This document shows positions 14,801 to 26,275 of a stretch of 64,000 nucleotides of DNA, piece after piece. The DNA comes from Coturnix japonica (taxonomy: Eukaryota > Chordata > Aves > Galliformes > Phasianidae), in the NCBI RefSeq assembly GCF_001577835.2, contig NC_029536.1, positions 4,030,001 through 4,094,000 of the forward strand, read 5' to 3'. Below the pieces are notes generated by a model, which did not search any database, was not told where the DNA came from, and was given only the letters and a program-made list of their open reading frames with translations. The position numbers and the translations under genes are program-made. Position 1 is the stretch's first letter, and each line of letters begins with the position of its first letter.

Positions 14801-17800
14801 TAGGAGAAAGACAATAACAAAACAAAGAGCCATTAAGACACAAACAATCCCATTCCTACAACAGTTTTCTCAGCTTCTGAGGGAAGCCCTGGATCCTACC
14901 TAACGAGCTTCCACCTACTGAAAAAGCCATACACAAAATACTAGCATCTCATTAATGAGCACAGTGCCATAACTCAATAGGGACAAGCTAAAGCAAGAAC
15001 AGTGCATATGAAGTATTTGAAATGATATCTAAATACCCAAAATAGTAACAACTTTGAAAGATGAGGCAGGGCTTTCACCCTGTTCCCAGCAGGATTTATT
15101 AGGACAGCAGTTACATCACAAATGTATGCTCCAACTGAACCTGCCATTAGGAATCAACAACAGCAGTTACTCTCTCATTATAATCTGAAAGACTGGTAAC
15201 AAAACCAAAGAGATTAGAATGCACCAAATGATTGTCACAGATTTCTGCTGAGCAGTGAGCTACATTTCAGAATAGAATCACAAAATTTTACCTGTTCAAA
15301 TAAGTACACAGGGGCTTTGGAATACTGATGGAGCAGATAGTCAAACACCAAGAGCAGGCGAGCCACAATAAGCGGTACAGAACTTTGCTGGGTGTCCATG
15401 TTCACTGTCAGCTCCACAATGGTCTGGATACAGAGCATCATGATAGACCTGCGGCCCCTCTCAGAAAAGTTGTGAAAAATAAGCAGCAGCAGCTGGAGAT
15501 GTTCAACGTTCAGATCTTCTGCATCACTGGGAAGAGTCCCTTGCAAGGCATTCTGCTTCAGCGTGCCTACAAACCTGACAGTAGGAAAGGAAGTTGATAC
15601 ATGACTTTCTTCTTGCTTTGATACATCTTTAAGATCTCTTTAACCAGAGCTTAGAGAAATATTTTTATCGTTTCATTTTTCTGCCTATTCTTCTAATCAA
15701 TATCGATGATTTCACAAAGATGATGACTGACTTTCAAGCTAAAATAATATTATCTTACCTTTCCCAAACTTTAAGGCATTCTGGGACGTCAGGGTCTCCC
15801 TGGGCAGTGGCTTTATGCTGCCAAATGAGGAGAAGTCGTGAGAGCACCGATAAACTTTGAGGGTGGATGTAGAGAGGCCATGGACCTTCAGAGAAAGGGG
15901 CAACTCCCAGTTGCTGAAGAAGTGTGTTCTGGAATAAAGCAGAGACTTGGTGAAAAGAAGGAAGTACTGCCTGCTTTCTTTAATTAAAAGCATGATTTGA
16001 ATAAAGAACGTTGTTCCCAGGGGTTGTAAATGGCTAATACAGCAATATTTCTCTAATCTTAAATATATCACATAGCTACTGAGGGATATTTTGCCATTGT
16101 CATTTTGCCACCTAAGACATAACAAGTTTTGAACTTCAGCACCAAAACAGGACAAAATGGCATTAATGACCTCTACTCATTTGCCACAAAATCAGAGCAG
16201 GACATATTAGGCTTTGGTAGAATCATACAGATCAGCCTACAGTTTGTGCTTCAGCAAAAAGGTTGTTCAGCTGCTTTTAGGGGAAAAAACAACTGTAAAA
16301 AAATGATGTTTTAAACATAGACAACTAAAAGCATAGGCTCTGAATACACTGATTGGTAAGCAAGCCCTACTTACAGTGTTAAGTCAGGTCAGCCCATGAC
16401 CCAGCACAGAAACCTAAAGGCTACAAGGTTAGCGCATGAAAGCAAAGGGATTAACTTGATTCTCCTGAGAGAATTCCAAGGCCTTTTGGCATCAGTCCTG
16501 ACAGCAAAGTAAATCTGCAGGAATGCCTCTTGCTAACAAATGGATAGAGGCAAGTCTCCAAAACAAACCCACTTCTCCTTCAGCCTTCATCACCTCCAAA
16601 ATGCAGTGGATTAACCTGAACTCTGGATGTTAAGCTTACACACTGCAAAGCATCATTCAATTTGGATCCAAAACATTCCAAGCTCTGTTTGAAAAGTACC
16701 ATTCTCTAGGGCCAAGTGGAATCACAACACGCTACTCCAGGTGCAAAGTCCACACAGAAGCATGAACAGACACCAACATTTGTTCATCTCATTTACATAT
16801 TCATCATGGCTTTACCTGCAAGGCAGGGGACTGAAGATCTGAGGTCACTAAGGAGTGGTTGAAGTGATACAGTGCAGCAGCAAACTCTTCATCCGAAGTG
16901 CCTGTAATACAGAGATTGAGCCATTTACTTACTGTTGCTCTCCCATATTTAAGATTTCTGTATGGAACTATAAAAATAGACACCTGCAAATCCTACTATC
17001 TATGATTTCCAACAGAGAAGTACTGCTCACTCACCCTTAATCCCATCTTTATCCACTTCTTTGATGATGCTAGCAAGCGTTGCCATGTGCTGCTCCGAAA
17101 GAGAGACGCTCAGGTAGTTGCGAATGAAGTTATTCCTGGAGTTCAGCATAGAAGAAGTGATAAAGTTCAAAATGTTTGAAGCTAGGCTCAAAAACTGAAA
17201 AGAAAAAGAGAAACACGCTGTAGAAAGCAACAATAAAAACATTAAAAAAGCCAGAACTGTTGGTAAAAAAGATCAATTTCCCTAATAACAGCCCTGGCAG
17301 CAGAGAGCAGATTTACTTTACTCATTGCAATGCAGTTAGTTTAGTAGATCTCTTAAAAAAGAGAAAAAAAGTCTCTAAAACTCCTGGCAGCAGAATTTCT
17401 TGGTGTCTTTCCCCAACACTAACAGCATTCCATCAGCAACTTCACTCACTTATAGCTCTGCCCTCATTTTCCCTCTTCCTTTGTAACCCACACTGATACT
17501 CTCAGTCTGATTCCCTAGCAATAATCAATACATCAGCAATATTCCACTTGATGGAAGAATAATGCAAACATATTTCTTCAAAGCCAATCCTCCATCAGCA
17601 GTATACTTAATATCTGACACATATCACGTTACCTGTCAACACAGCTAGCTACAGCACACATCATTTCATTAACCCTGGAGACCTTTCCATACCAATTCTG
17701 GATCTTTGCGGCTGGCCAGGATGTTCCCATTCTCTCCAGCAGTCTGTTTGTTTGGGCTTTTGACTCTAGGAGAGCTCTCCAAGGGTGGTGGTGGAGGGGG

Positions 17801-20800
17801 TGGTGGTGGGGCCACTTTCTCTTTGCTTGGAGATATCGTCTCTTCAAACCATTGCCCAAGGATTGGTTCACTGTCATCATCTGACATAGGAGGCAGAAAA
17901 AGGCAAAAGCACAGGGTTGTAAAGAACAACCTCACACAAGGGACTTGGTACAGTAAAGGCCTGGAGAAGAACTTCAGTGAGCAGAGTTAGAGCATCTGCA
18001 ATCTTCATTTCTCCCTTCCACTCACAACGCTCAGCAGTTTTACAGTGGGAATTCACAAGATGAAATTATTTCCACCCTCCTCTCAAGCAAATACTGCCAA
18101 ATACCAGCCTCTCTGGCTTCAGTTTACACAAAGGAGTACAGTCAGCATTGCTTCTGCCAAACAGATCTCACAAACTGCTTCATATTTTCAGCATTACATG
18201 TTATTTCAGCCCAAGAAGGCAAAAATCCCAGTAGCCAGGTTTCCACTATGTCTGAAAAACAGCATAAAACCCTGACTTAATTTCTTTGCTGGAAACTCTA
18301 TTACCTTGGCTGCTGTCCTCCTCAGTGCTGCTAAAATCATCCTCGTAGTAAGTATTTGAATCGGTGGAGGCACTTGCATCACTGCTCATGGAGCCCTTTC
18401 TCTGACGTTGCAAGACACACGCCTTACAGGAACAGCAGAACAAATTAAATTACAAAAGAATATGAAAACAAATTATCTAAAGCATTTTAATTCACTTCCA
18501 GTAAATTCCAGTTGAGCGATTTATTAACAGTTTCTCAAGATCCCTCTCCCTTAAAGTTGTATCAGAATTTATGCGGGTTGGTTGAAAAGAAATTATGCAT
18601 GCCAAGAATTTAAGCAACACTTCAAGTAACAGCTTTAACATGAAAGCATCTGTTCTGAACACGGCCTTTTCATCTTCTCGTTAAATTCACAAATGCCACC
18701 GTGCTTACAGAGCTATTTTGTTACAACAAGTTTGTCAAATTTATAGCCTCCAAATGAGGAGGGATAGCGCCTTTGCTTGACACTGTCAGTTCTTCTTTGC
18801 ATATTCACAGCTAAAGAGAGAATTCTTCCACGCAGATGACACTCAGTGGGAGTTGCTCAGATATCTCCCCCAGCTGCACACCAGTTCCTACCTTTCTATA
18901 CGACGTAGACAGCAAAGTCAGCAGCAAATTAGTGAGTGGTACAGAATCTATCAACCGCTGGATTCTCTGAATCGATGTGCTTTGAGCCATGATATCCAGC
19001 ACTGCTGGTGGGCCATCGCTCTCCCAGCCCTGGAGGGCAGCATTGAAGAGAGAATTTAAAGCATGTTTCAGCAGAGAAGGGCAAGTGTTTCACAAGAGCT
19101 ACCTACACACCTTGTGCAATGCCTCCACTTGCAGATCTTGAAAGAGGGATGACAGCAACTTGATGGCATGATTTGCAAGCACCACTGACAGAACACCAAA
19201 CCCTTGATGTCTATGGAAAAATAAAAGATACAATGTAATTACGGGGGGGGGGAAGCAGACTGAGTGAGGTGACTGAGGAACTGCTTTGCTAAATTGAAAA
19301 AGAAAAGGTGACTCGTTTTCTTTTCAAGAATCAAGACTTGAATAACAAATGGCGAGACCAACGAGACTCCATAGTAATTATCTGCTCTGCACAGTTACAT
19401 GGACAATACTCCAGTGGGGTCCTTACATACCCTTTTCCAGGTCCGAGTTTGGGAGACCCAACGCCCTCCTTGGTCCGAGCAATAATGTCTCTGACACGAA
19501 GAGCAGCCAATGGATCTTTCTCCTTCCCCTTATCAGCCAATGCTGTGGGGCTGAGGTTCAAGATGAGGAAGAGACTGTTTAGCAAACACCAGGCCCCAAG
19601 CAGCTGGAAGTTCTGATAATGCTATCATCCAAAAGGTTGAGGGGAAAAAAAAAAAATAACAACCAAACAAAATAGTGTGAATCCAAATGCCAAAATACAA
19701 CAGCATAATAAGAGCTTCCTGAAGGGCACAGATCTTACCTCACCCCCAGCTCGGCGTGAATTGCTGATGGCTTGTCCAATCATCTCATAGATTTCAAGCT
19801 GCAAATAGATATAAAACCACAGTAATGTTTAAGCATTGGACTGGGCAATAACTAAACCAGCCCACACACTTTTCAAACTCCAGACATGATTGCTGTTTCC
19901 TATCCGCAATTAGCCAACCCAATTACTTTATCAGCCAGTCTATTGCCTAGAAATAACAAGCACCTACTGCAATCCAAACAAATACAAGTTCTATATTTCG
20001 CTTGCCAAGAATGAACAAACACACTCTTTCCCATCTACTTACACATTTCTGTACAATAGTAGCAGCATCATTTTCATAGTCTTCTTCTTTGGAACTCGTA
20101 GATCCAGTCCGTACCTGCTGAGTGGTACCCACGTGTAGGATGGCCATGCAAGTCGCCACACTCACACCTGGATGAAAATAAGTGAAGGTAACGGCCTTCT
20201 TATAAGCCAATCTTGGCACAAAATCTTCCCATTTAGCACACAGAAACAAGCAGAATTAGACATTCACACATGTTATGTGAGAGGGAAGAAATTACAGGTT
20301 ATTAAGATGTTGAGTCACCAAGTCACACTTGCAGAACATACCAGAACCTCAGTACCACCAGAACAAAGCTCACGTTGCCCCAGGCCCCACATTACACAGT
20401 ATGGGGTAAAGCTGTCGCATCCATAATGAAGATTACTTGTGGGGTGAGCCACAAATGTGTAGGTAACAAAGGAGAGAAGAAGCAAGAATGACTTAGAGGC
20501 CTAAAAATAGAGGAAATCAGTCACCTGCATAGAGACAGCTGAGAGCAAGAACAGTCACATCTTGGAGCCGTGTGGGCGTTAGGGGCTCCAACACAGGCAG
20601 AGACAGAGTATCCAGTGCCATGGTCACATCTATTACCAGCGAGTGAAACCTAAAGTAACAACACAGGTTAAGGATCAGCAATGCAATCTGTACAGTGCTC
20701 ATGAGAGCAGCATGGTACAGCTGGTACAGCTGTTTCCTCTCATACAGTGCACCCAGCATACACCAAAGAAGAGTGATGACACGATCTTACCCGTTACGAA

Positions 20801-23800
20801 CAGCAGTGGCATCTGCCACAGTAGCTGGCATAATAAAAAATGAGTTGGCTGACACAGCATCTTGAAACCGATTTATGTATCTCAAGAAGTATGGGAGGTT
20901 CAGGCACACTCGTAGCAACTTTTCAGAGCCACCTACCAAACAAAAACAGTGTTTTACTGTTACTGTGGCATGGGAGAGCTTCTAAGCAGAACAGATCTAA
21001 CAGCCATCAGGAGAAATGCTTGCTTTATCCCTGCAGTGTTACAGAGCTTATCCTCACCCAGTTCTTGCAGGCTGGCTACATTCTGAGCAATGAATATGCT
21101 TTTTGTCTTTGCTGCAGAGGTTTGATCTGCAGAAGCTTGATCCTCGTTTTCTCCTTCCACCTAAAATCAAGCACAAACTAAATATATCACAGAAGCACAA
21201 AAAATATAGGGCATTGCACTGACTCTACAAAGCAGCAAGGTGCATCAGCAACAGAATTCAGACAAGTCCTTGAGTGCACCCATATTCATGTTAGAAATCA
21301 GGCTGCTTCTACTCTGGAGCTGTATACCTGTGTCTCTGGCATGATTGATGGTGATGCTGAAACTCTGGGGTTAAAGACTGATGTCAGCTGATTCAGGAAG
21401 TTCATCTGTACTTCTTTCTGCCTTAGTTCTGGGCTCACTGGGGAAGCCAACTCCTTCTGGTCCTCTACTGCAGGGCAAACAGCAAAACACCATTTCATCC
21501 ATCAAAGCACATAACGTTTTCTACAGCTCGCTCCATTGCCACAGCAATATAACAAATTGAACCACCTACCATCAGAGAGGGTTTTGATGGTCTGAGGCAG
21601 CTTGGCTGATTTCATCATTGCTGTGAAAGTGATGATTTCTGTTCGATCCAGGCGGCTGCAGCCTGTGCACAGCCCCTTTATCAGCAGAATGAGGTGTTTC
21701 TACAAAGTAAAAGGCATCAAATACATCATAAACTCTCTTGATTCCAAGTATTTAGTGGCATCGTTCACCCTCAGCTGCTGCATTATGAGTAATGCAACCG
21801 CAGCATCTCAGATCCAATCTGATCTCATAGCAAAGGTCGTGATGGCACTCTTGCTTTGCACAACATCAGAGCAAATATTTAAGGAATTAAGAGGCCAGAG
21901 TCCATTTTTGCTCTCAGGGCCACGTGGTTAAAATCTGTGCTCACCTGTGAAACAGCACACGCTTCATCTGGGTTCTCTAAACGCAGAAGGGAGAACTCGA
22001 TCAGGACTTTACATGCTGCAGCCACAGACTGCAATTGGTTTCTGGGTACTGAAAAAGCAGATGGTAGCATCAGTTAGGACAAGACCTGAAGTAATTTGGT
22101 ATAGCATGTTCTTAATGCTTTTGATAAAGCAGAATGCTAGACAGCATGCATTCATGCATACATTGTCCATCATGTCTAACAGAGAGATATAGTGTCAATT
22201 TGGTCTAATTAAAATGTAACTTAAGAAACACCAGGAAAGCAAGATTAAAACCTTCTAACACAGGCACATACGATGGGTTTCCTTGCAACATTTATGAGCT
22301 TATGGACTGCATTAATATCTGACTCAGAAACGGGGCCTGAGACAATACTCAAGAGAACAACTCAGGCCTACTTTCACTATCCTTCAGCTGTTGTACAAGG
22401 GTAAAATCAGAGGATGGAGAACACTTACTGAGACCACACACAGTAGTGATGTAATGTGTTGAAAGTGCAACAAAGGAGGAGTAAAAAGGCTCGTATTGTT
22501 TGTCGTGGTGCAAGATTTCTGATTCACTGCAATAGGAGAAGAAGGGATACGTCAATTCGATACGGCACAATAGCGGCTGCCATACAACACTCAGAACATG
22601 ATATATCCATTAACACGTGTAAGACAAGATCATTAAGATCACACGATCTTTCCAAATCAAAGTGTTGAGGACAGGATCTTGTCCTGCATCCCATTTGTGT
22701 ACCCTCAGGCTTGAAGACAAATCAGGGCATCAGGACTACAGCCTACACTGGAAGTTTAAGCAAACAGCCCCCAGTATGGCCAGTACTTTTCCTTTCCATC
22801 ACCAGAAGTCAGCCTCTCTAACAATCACCCTCCTGTCAGCTTTCATTAATCTTTAAGTTCCTCTAAAGTCAGCTGCCCGTAAAGTTGGGGCTGTTTGTTC
22901 TGCTGATGCCAGGGCTGCAGCACAGGCATTCCCGTCCTGCCAAGGCAGAGCCAACAGCAGTTTATGCAATTCTGCAAAACAGAAGGATCAAAACCAGCCC
23001 ATTGCATAACAACAACAAATACTCAATGCGACATGTGCACAAGCAGAGGAGCAAAGAGTTTTGGCAGGTAGCACACAGTCCAGAAGAATACATCCGCTGT
23101 CATCAGCCTCGTGGGCAGAGGGTGGTGATTTCAGAGCTTTACAGCACTTTCCCTGCACACAAATTAACACCAGTGTAAATTCAACGTCGACTCAAAGCTA
23201 AAGTAAGAACTGGGAAGCAAAAGACTTGTCAGCACACTGAGAGTCAAAGCTCTGAGGCTTCCCATTGAGGTCTGCTGGCCACAGACAGTGGCCATGTGTT
23301 GCAGAAACGACACACCGAAGGCAGCTGTGGGAAGGCCTCACCCCACGTCCCATCTGCACCGACCTGAAGGCAGCCACAATGAGAAGCAGAGCTCTGCCTG
23401 CAGGGCTAGGCCAGCCCACGAGTCCACCCATAAACCAAAGTGGTGTGGATGTCCGCTTATTAAATACTTAAATTAATTGCCTTCCCATTCGCAGATGACA
23501 GAAACGCTCAGGCAATGAGTGAGCTGGATGAAAAGCTGGCACGACAGCTTCACCAGGCACCCTGCTTCTAATAACAGCAACTCTTCCACCTCTGGCAAGA
23601 AGACCTTATTCCAAGGGAGCTGCTTGGAGGCAGAGGCTGCCAGCTGTCATGGGCACCATTCCCAACCCAAAGGACAATTCCTCAAGCTTGGCAACAACCA
23701 GCACTGTCAGACACTGGATGCGCCAACGCATTTGTGCTGCTGTCAGACACTCGTTTTGCTCACCTTCTGCTTTACGGCCAGCTCTAAATCAGCGGCTGTG

Positions 23801-25891
23801 GGTGCACATGATGTATTTTAAGACAACGAGTGAGAACAGTTTGGGAGTAACAGAGCACAGAAGAAACTGGCAGCACCTAATGAGCTCGCTGCCATAAAGG
23901 TCAAGCTGAGCAACACACAATACCTGCAGGTATAGGAACAGATATAGGTATAGGTAAAGGTATAGCTAGGTATAGGTGCAGGTATAGGTACAGATACGTG
24001 AACCAGAGTGGGGGTTTTCACCCCAATTGGACAATAAGAGCATTGAGATTTATTTAAACAAGTTGTGGTCATAAAGTGGAAGGCACCTGTCTGCTAATTG
24101 TCATCATCAAGTCCTTGCAAATGACAAGAAAAGAGGTAACAGCTTAACCTGTAATGTGTTATAGTGTATATACAGTGAAACTTGATAACAGCTTCAGGCC
24201 ATTGTGTTGTGATTTATTGCTTAAATAACATTTGCTTACCAGGGAAAATCATTACTCACACTAACTAAGAAGCCAGCCATCAATACAACCCTTCAGCAAT
24301 GAATACCACCTCCTTCTCTCTCCTACTTCCAAACCTCAAGCAGCCAGAAATAGACCCTTTATGTAAGGCAGCAGCACAGAGCACCCTCCTCCAAGGAAAG
24401 GTACAACAGCAGGTGCAGCTTTCTCCCTATTGACAATCTTTGCTGACAAATCAGCCCCATCACAGACTCTGTAAACTGTGTTTCTCTGGGTCTTTCCACG
24501 AGGTTGACATCTATTCATCCCCGAGTATAAATGTAATAAGAGAAGGAGTCGATAATGTTTAAGCTTAGGATTAAAATAGAAGAGCTATCAGGAAAAGAAG
24601 CATCTTAATTCACTTCAAAACGAATGATGTTGGTGATTTCACTGTTGTAGTGCCAGGACATCCAACCACACTGTGGATCAAGCAGCCAACCCGCTCACTA
24701 TCAATCTTGTGAAAAAAAATATGACAAAAGGGGCATATTTTAATGAGAAATCTAAAGATAGGCTGGTTCTTAGAACAGAAGAACACGGTTCTGTGCAGTA
24801 ATGAGCTATTTTTTCCCCCTGCGCGAGGCATGACATAAAAGCTTCTGCCCTGCAGGACTCCAAAGGGATGTGCAGAGTTTACCCAATGCCAGGCAGCGGG
24901 TAGGGGAGGAAACAGACCTCACCCAGCAGCATTACAAGGAGTCATTTGGGTTGGAAAAGGCCTCCAAAGTCACAATGTCCAACCCCACCACACTGCACCC
25001 ACTGCCCACGTCCCTCAGTGCCACATCACACTGAACAGTGACCCAGGGTGGGCAGCTGTGCCAACGCATCGCCTCTGTGTAACATAAAGCCACTCCCTCT
25101 CATCCTATCGCTGGAGAAGCGCCTTGGCCGACCCCACCTCACCACAACCAAGAGCTGGAGGGCGATGAGTTCTCAGAGCCTCCCCTCACCCAGCCTGACC
25201 CATCCCCTTCCCTCAGCCGCTCCCTCACAACTCAATTCCCTTCACAGAATCACAGAGTTATGTGGTTGGAAGGGACCTCTAGAGATCATCGAGTCCAACC
25301 CCCCTGCCAAAGCAGGCTCCCTACAACATGTCACACAGCTCGGCGTCCAGGCGGGTCTTAAATATCTCCAGAGAATGAGATTCCACCACCTCCCTGTGCA
25401 GCCTGTTCCAGTGCTCCGTCACCCTCACTGTAAAGAAGTTCTTATTAAGGAACTTCCTATGCTGTACTTTCATCCCATTACCCCTAGTCCTGTCCCCACG
25501 CACTACTGAAAAGAGACCAGCCTCACCACTATGGCTCCCACACCTCAGGTATTTATAAACCTGGATCCAGTCCCCTCTCAGCCTTCTTTTCTCAATGCTA
25601 AACACACCCAGACCCTTCTATAGACTTCAGAGCCCCGAATTCACCCTTATATAACACACACAGCACTGAGGAGCTCCGAGCAATAACACCTCAGGCCCGC
25701 GCGCCTCCTGAGGGGAAAAACAGGGCCCGGGGCCTCTCCGTCTCAACCCACGGCTACCGCCCTCACCTCTCGATAACGGAGGCGAGCAGCTGGGGGAGCT
25801 CTTTCATCTCGAAGGCCGAATAGGAGGCGGAGAGCAGCGGCCTCACCGCCACCTCCCAGCCCGGCTCCGCCGCGCCGCCGCCCGCCGCCAT
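1..25891 (-). CDS. UBR4: UBR4, E3 ubiquitin-protein ligase (N-recognin), 5' part of gene
   Basis: This is the N-terminal part of the giant (about 5,180-residue) E3 ligase UBR4/p600, which recognises N-degrons and works in proteasomal quality control and stress-response silencing with KCMF1 and calmodulin (family knowledge). Forty-eight exons on the minus strand splice into one open frame of 7,122 nt (about 2,374 codons), starting at the ATG at 25,889-25,891 ([20 protein letters not shown]). The frame shows a long helical, armadillo-like N-terminus, a nine-proline stretch near 17,790, an acidic linker and then a UBR zinc box at about residues 1,631-1,704. After that comes a beta-strand-rich region that looks like a beta-propeller (inference). 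The N-terminus is about 20 residues shorter than the human one I recall. The remaining C-terminal half, including the catalytic module, lies left of the window. The left edge may coincide with an exon border but this cannot be seen. Confidence 0.97.
1449..1528 (+). mobile_element. CR1 LINE 3' fragment
   Basis: A short, diverged match to the CR1 3' end: GGGGGTTTGGACTCAATGAT, then CCTTGAGATCCCTTCTAATCC and a terminal ATTCTGTGATAC. It lies in the UBR4 intron left of the candidate cassette exon. About 80 bp, 5'-truncated. Confidence 0.75.
1789..2115 (-). CDS. UBR4: Candidate in-frame cassette exon of UBR4 (unconfirmed)
   Basis: Between UBR4 exons 44 and 45 the minus strand holds a 327-nt segment (109 codons, a multiple of three). 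It has a good acceptor (CTCTTCCCACTAG) and no in-frame stop. Its entry phase matches the preceding exon (AG plus G makes Arg), and its exit phase matches exon 45. The translation looks protein-like, for example [20 protein letters not shown] and [20 protein letters not shown]. The proposed donor at 1,787-1,788 (CTTGA then GTAGGC) is weak, and I do not recall these residues in the canonical human isoform. It may be a bird-specific or rarely used alternative exon, or a chance open frame. Confidence 0.4.
   Translation of the reverse strand, partial: DSTTERWFQSSFTALCGAASGAAAGTDGITHPHGGCRAGSLCFLSAPVLQWTLCIVHIKAYFQAPSRETNLLCYECGKKKICSVICSDNWSWAFQPQAHCWLDTKPLS
6170..6519 (-). CDS. UBR4: UBR4 UBR box (zinc-binding N-degron receptor), exons 36-37
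   Basis: Exons 6449-6519 and 6170-6317 encode the UBR-type zinc finger that binds destabilising N-terminal residues. The visible core runs [19 protein letters not shown], then [20 protein letters not shown] and [14 protein letters not shown]. The Cys and His ligands of a UBR box are present, including the CxxC, CxxxCHKDHE and CDCG groups. It is preceded by the acidic segment of exon 35 ([20 protein letters not shown], 6684-6875) and followed by the Ser- and Lys-rich exon 38 (5640-5867). The computed position (about residues 1,631-1,704) fits the human domain once the shorter chicken N-terminus is allowed for. Confidence 0.96.
7063..16901 (-). CDS. UBR4: UBR4 exons 17-34 (transcript order)
   Basis: Exons, in transcript order: 16816-16901, 15759-15928, 15292-15574, 14640-14772, 14375-14454, 13728-13856, 13338-13520, 13005-13127, 12685-12914, 11933-12057, 11254-11351, 10969-11126, 10323-10532, 9211-9312, 8573-8673, 7881-8079, 7460-7648, 7063-7126. 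Phases were checked at several joins, for example exon 28 to 29 gives [12 protein letters not shown] and exon 33 to 34 gives DWLGKCKKYLSQ. This is the helical scaffold region N-terminal to the UBR box. The introns longer than 600 bp here (9,313-10,322; 12,058-12,684; 15,929-16,815) contain nothing I recognise beyond AT-rich sequence. A CR1 fragment lies in the intron at 10,533-10,968. Confidence 0.92.
10713..10880 (-). mobile_element. CR1 LINE 3' fragment
   Basis: Read on the minus strand this has the CR1 3' sequence ending in CCATTCTATGATTGTG. Internal blocks GGCTGGATGTAGCTCTGGGC and GTGATCATTGTGATCTTTTT are diagnostic. It is 5'-truncated and lies in the UBR4 intron between exons 10,323-10,532 and 10,969-11,126. 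Confidence 0.88.
17035..25891 (-). CDS. UBR4: UBR4 exons 1-16 (transcript order)
   Basis: Exons, in transcript order: 25767-25891, 22429-22526, 21945-22048, 21570-21699, 21328-21467, 21058-21160, 20791-20932, 20525-20649, 20043-20167, 19739-19798, 19441-19621, 19111-19210, 18892-19029, 18305-18422, 17693-17880, 17035-17194. Each has AG/GT borders on the minus strand and the phases join without a stop. Exon 1 ends VIE plus two bases of a Ser codon, completed by exon 2 ([14 protein letters not shown]). Exon 11 is longer than a first look suggests: an internal AG at 19551-19552 could serve as acceptor, but using the upstream AG restores the conserved [14 protein letters not shown] segment. Exon 15 carries the poly-proline tract followed by [13 protein letters not shown]. 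The segment is mostly alpha-helical repeat with Ser-rich acidic loops ([15 protein letters not shown] in exon 14). Confidence 0.93.
23928..23998 (+). repeat. Hexamer-like tandem repeat (GGTATA variants) in UBR4 intron 1
   Basis: Imperfect tandem of AGGTATAGGTA, AGGTATAGCT and AGGTGCAGGTAT units, about 70 bp. Simple-sequence DNA with no coding role. Confidence 0.85.
24938..25230 (-). mobile_element. CR1 LINE fragment (older subfamily, internally deleted)
   Basis: In minus orientation the segment carries CR1 blocks: GGCCTTTTCCAACCCAAATG at its 3' side, GTGGCACTGAGGGACGTGG in the middle and the AGCGGCTGAGGGAAGGGGA block at its 5' side. Compared with CR1 consensus from memory it looks internally shortened. 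Confidence 0.8.
25243..25625 (-). mobile_element. CR1 LINE 3' fragment with end of ORF2
   Basis: The minus strand has the last coding part of CR1 ORF2 (the reverse-transcriptase ORF tail: [19 protein letters not shown] and [19 protein letters not shown]) and then the CR1 3' end (GGGTTGGACTCGATGATCTC, GAGGTCCCTTCCAACC, ending near TCTGTGATTCTGTG). It is 5'-truncated and its right end is about 140 bp from UBR4 exon 1. Confidence 0.92.
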
Positions 25892-26180
25892 CTTGCCGCT
25901 GTGCTGCGCCGGGGGGGGGGGGGGGGCGGCGGAGGGGGGGGAGCGGGCCGGAAGTGCCCCCCCACACTGCGAGCAGCGAGACAGGAAGTGAGAGACAGCG
26001 CATGCGCACAGCCAGCAAGATGATTGGTGGATGAACGGCGGCCCTATGCGCCTGTGCAGTACGTGAGTCAGCAGGATTAGGGTTAGCGCATGCGCAGTGC
26101 GCTTCCCTCCTCCTTCCCCTTCCCCCCCACTCCCCGGGGGTGGCGGCGCATGCGCACAACTGAAGGCGGGAAAGAGGAGG
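25640..26180. promoter_or_regulatory. UBR4: UBR4 CpG-island promoter with NRF1, ETS and YY1-type motifs
   Basis: A GC- and CpG-rich segment surrounds the UBR4 start codon with no TATA box. Seen directly: three perfect GCGCATGCGC palindromes (25,998-26,007; 26,086-26,095; 26,146-26,155), the NRF1 core. Two ETS-like sites are present (CCGGAAGTG at 25,948-25,956 and AGGAAGTG at 25,983-25,990), with an AP-1-like TGAGTCA at 26,064-26,070. The YY1-type CAAGATGGCGGC (minus strand) covers the ATG at 25,884-25,895. A 16-G run lies at 25,911-25,926. The region lies only about 400 bp downstream of the EMC1 poly(A) site, so the two genes are tightly head-to-tail. Confidence 0.8.
25911..25941 (+). repeat. 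G-tract (16 G, then interrupted G runs)
   Basis: The plus strand has 16 consecutive G followed by short GC interruptions and a further eight-G run at 25,934-25,941. The segment fits the general G-quadruplex pattern of four or more G3 runs. It sits 20-50 bp upstream of the UBR4 ATG, on the template strand. Confidence 0.85.
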
Positions 26181-26275
26181 CGCACCTCAGGGCTTCAAGA
26201 GGCGCTGAGGGAAAACACCACACAGACCCACAATTAAACGCTGTGTTATAGTCCCAACGCAGAAACGTTTAAAAA

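Larger units (their letters stand above)
22527..25766 (-). other. UBR4 intron 1 (3.2 kb)
   Basis: This is the longest UBR4 intron in the window and has no coding signal that I can support. It contains a GGTATA-type tandem repeat near 23,928-23,998 and two CR1 LINE fragments (24,938-25,230 and 25,243-25,625). The remainder is unremarkable. Confidence 0.8.
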
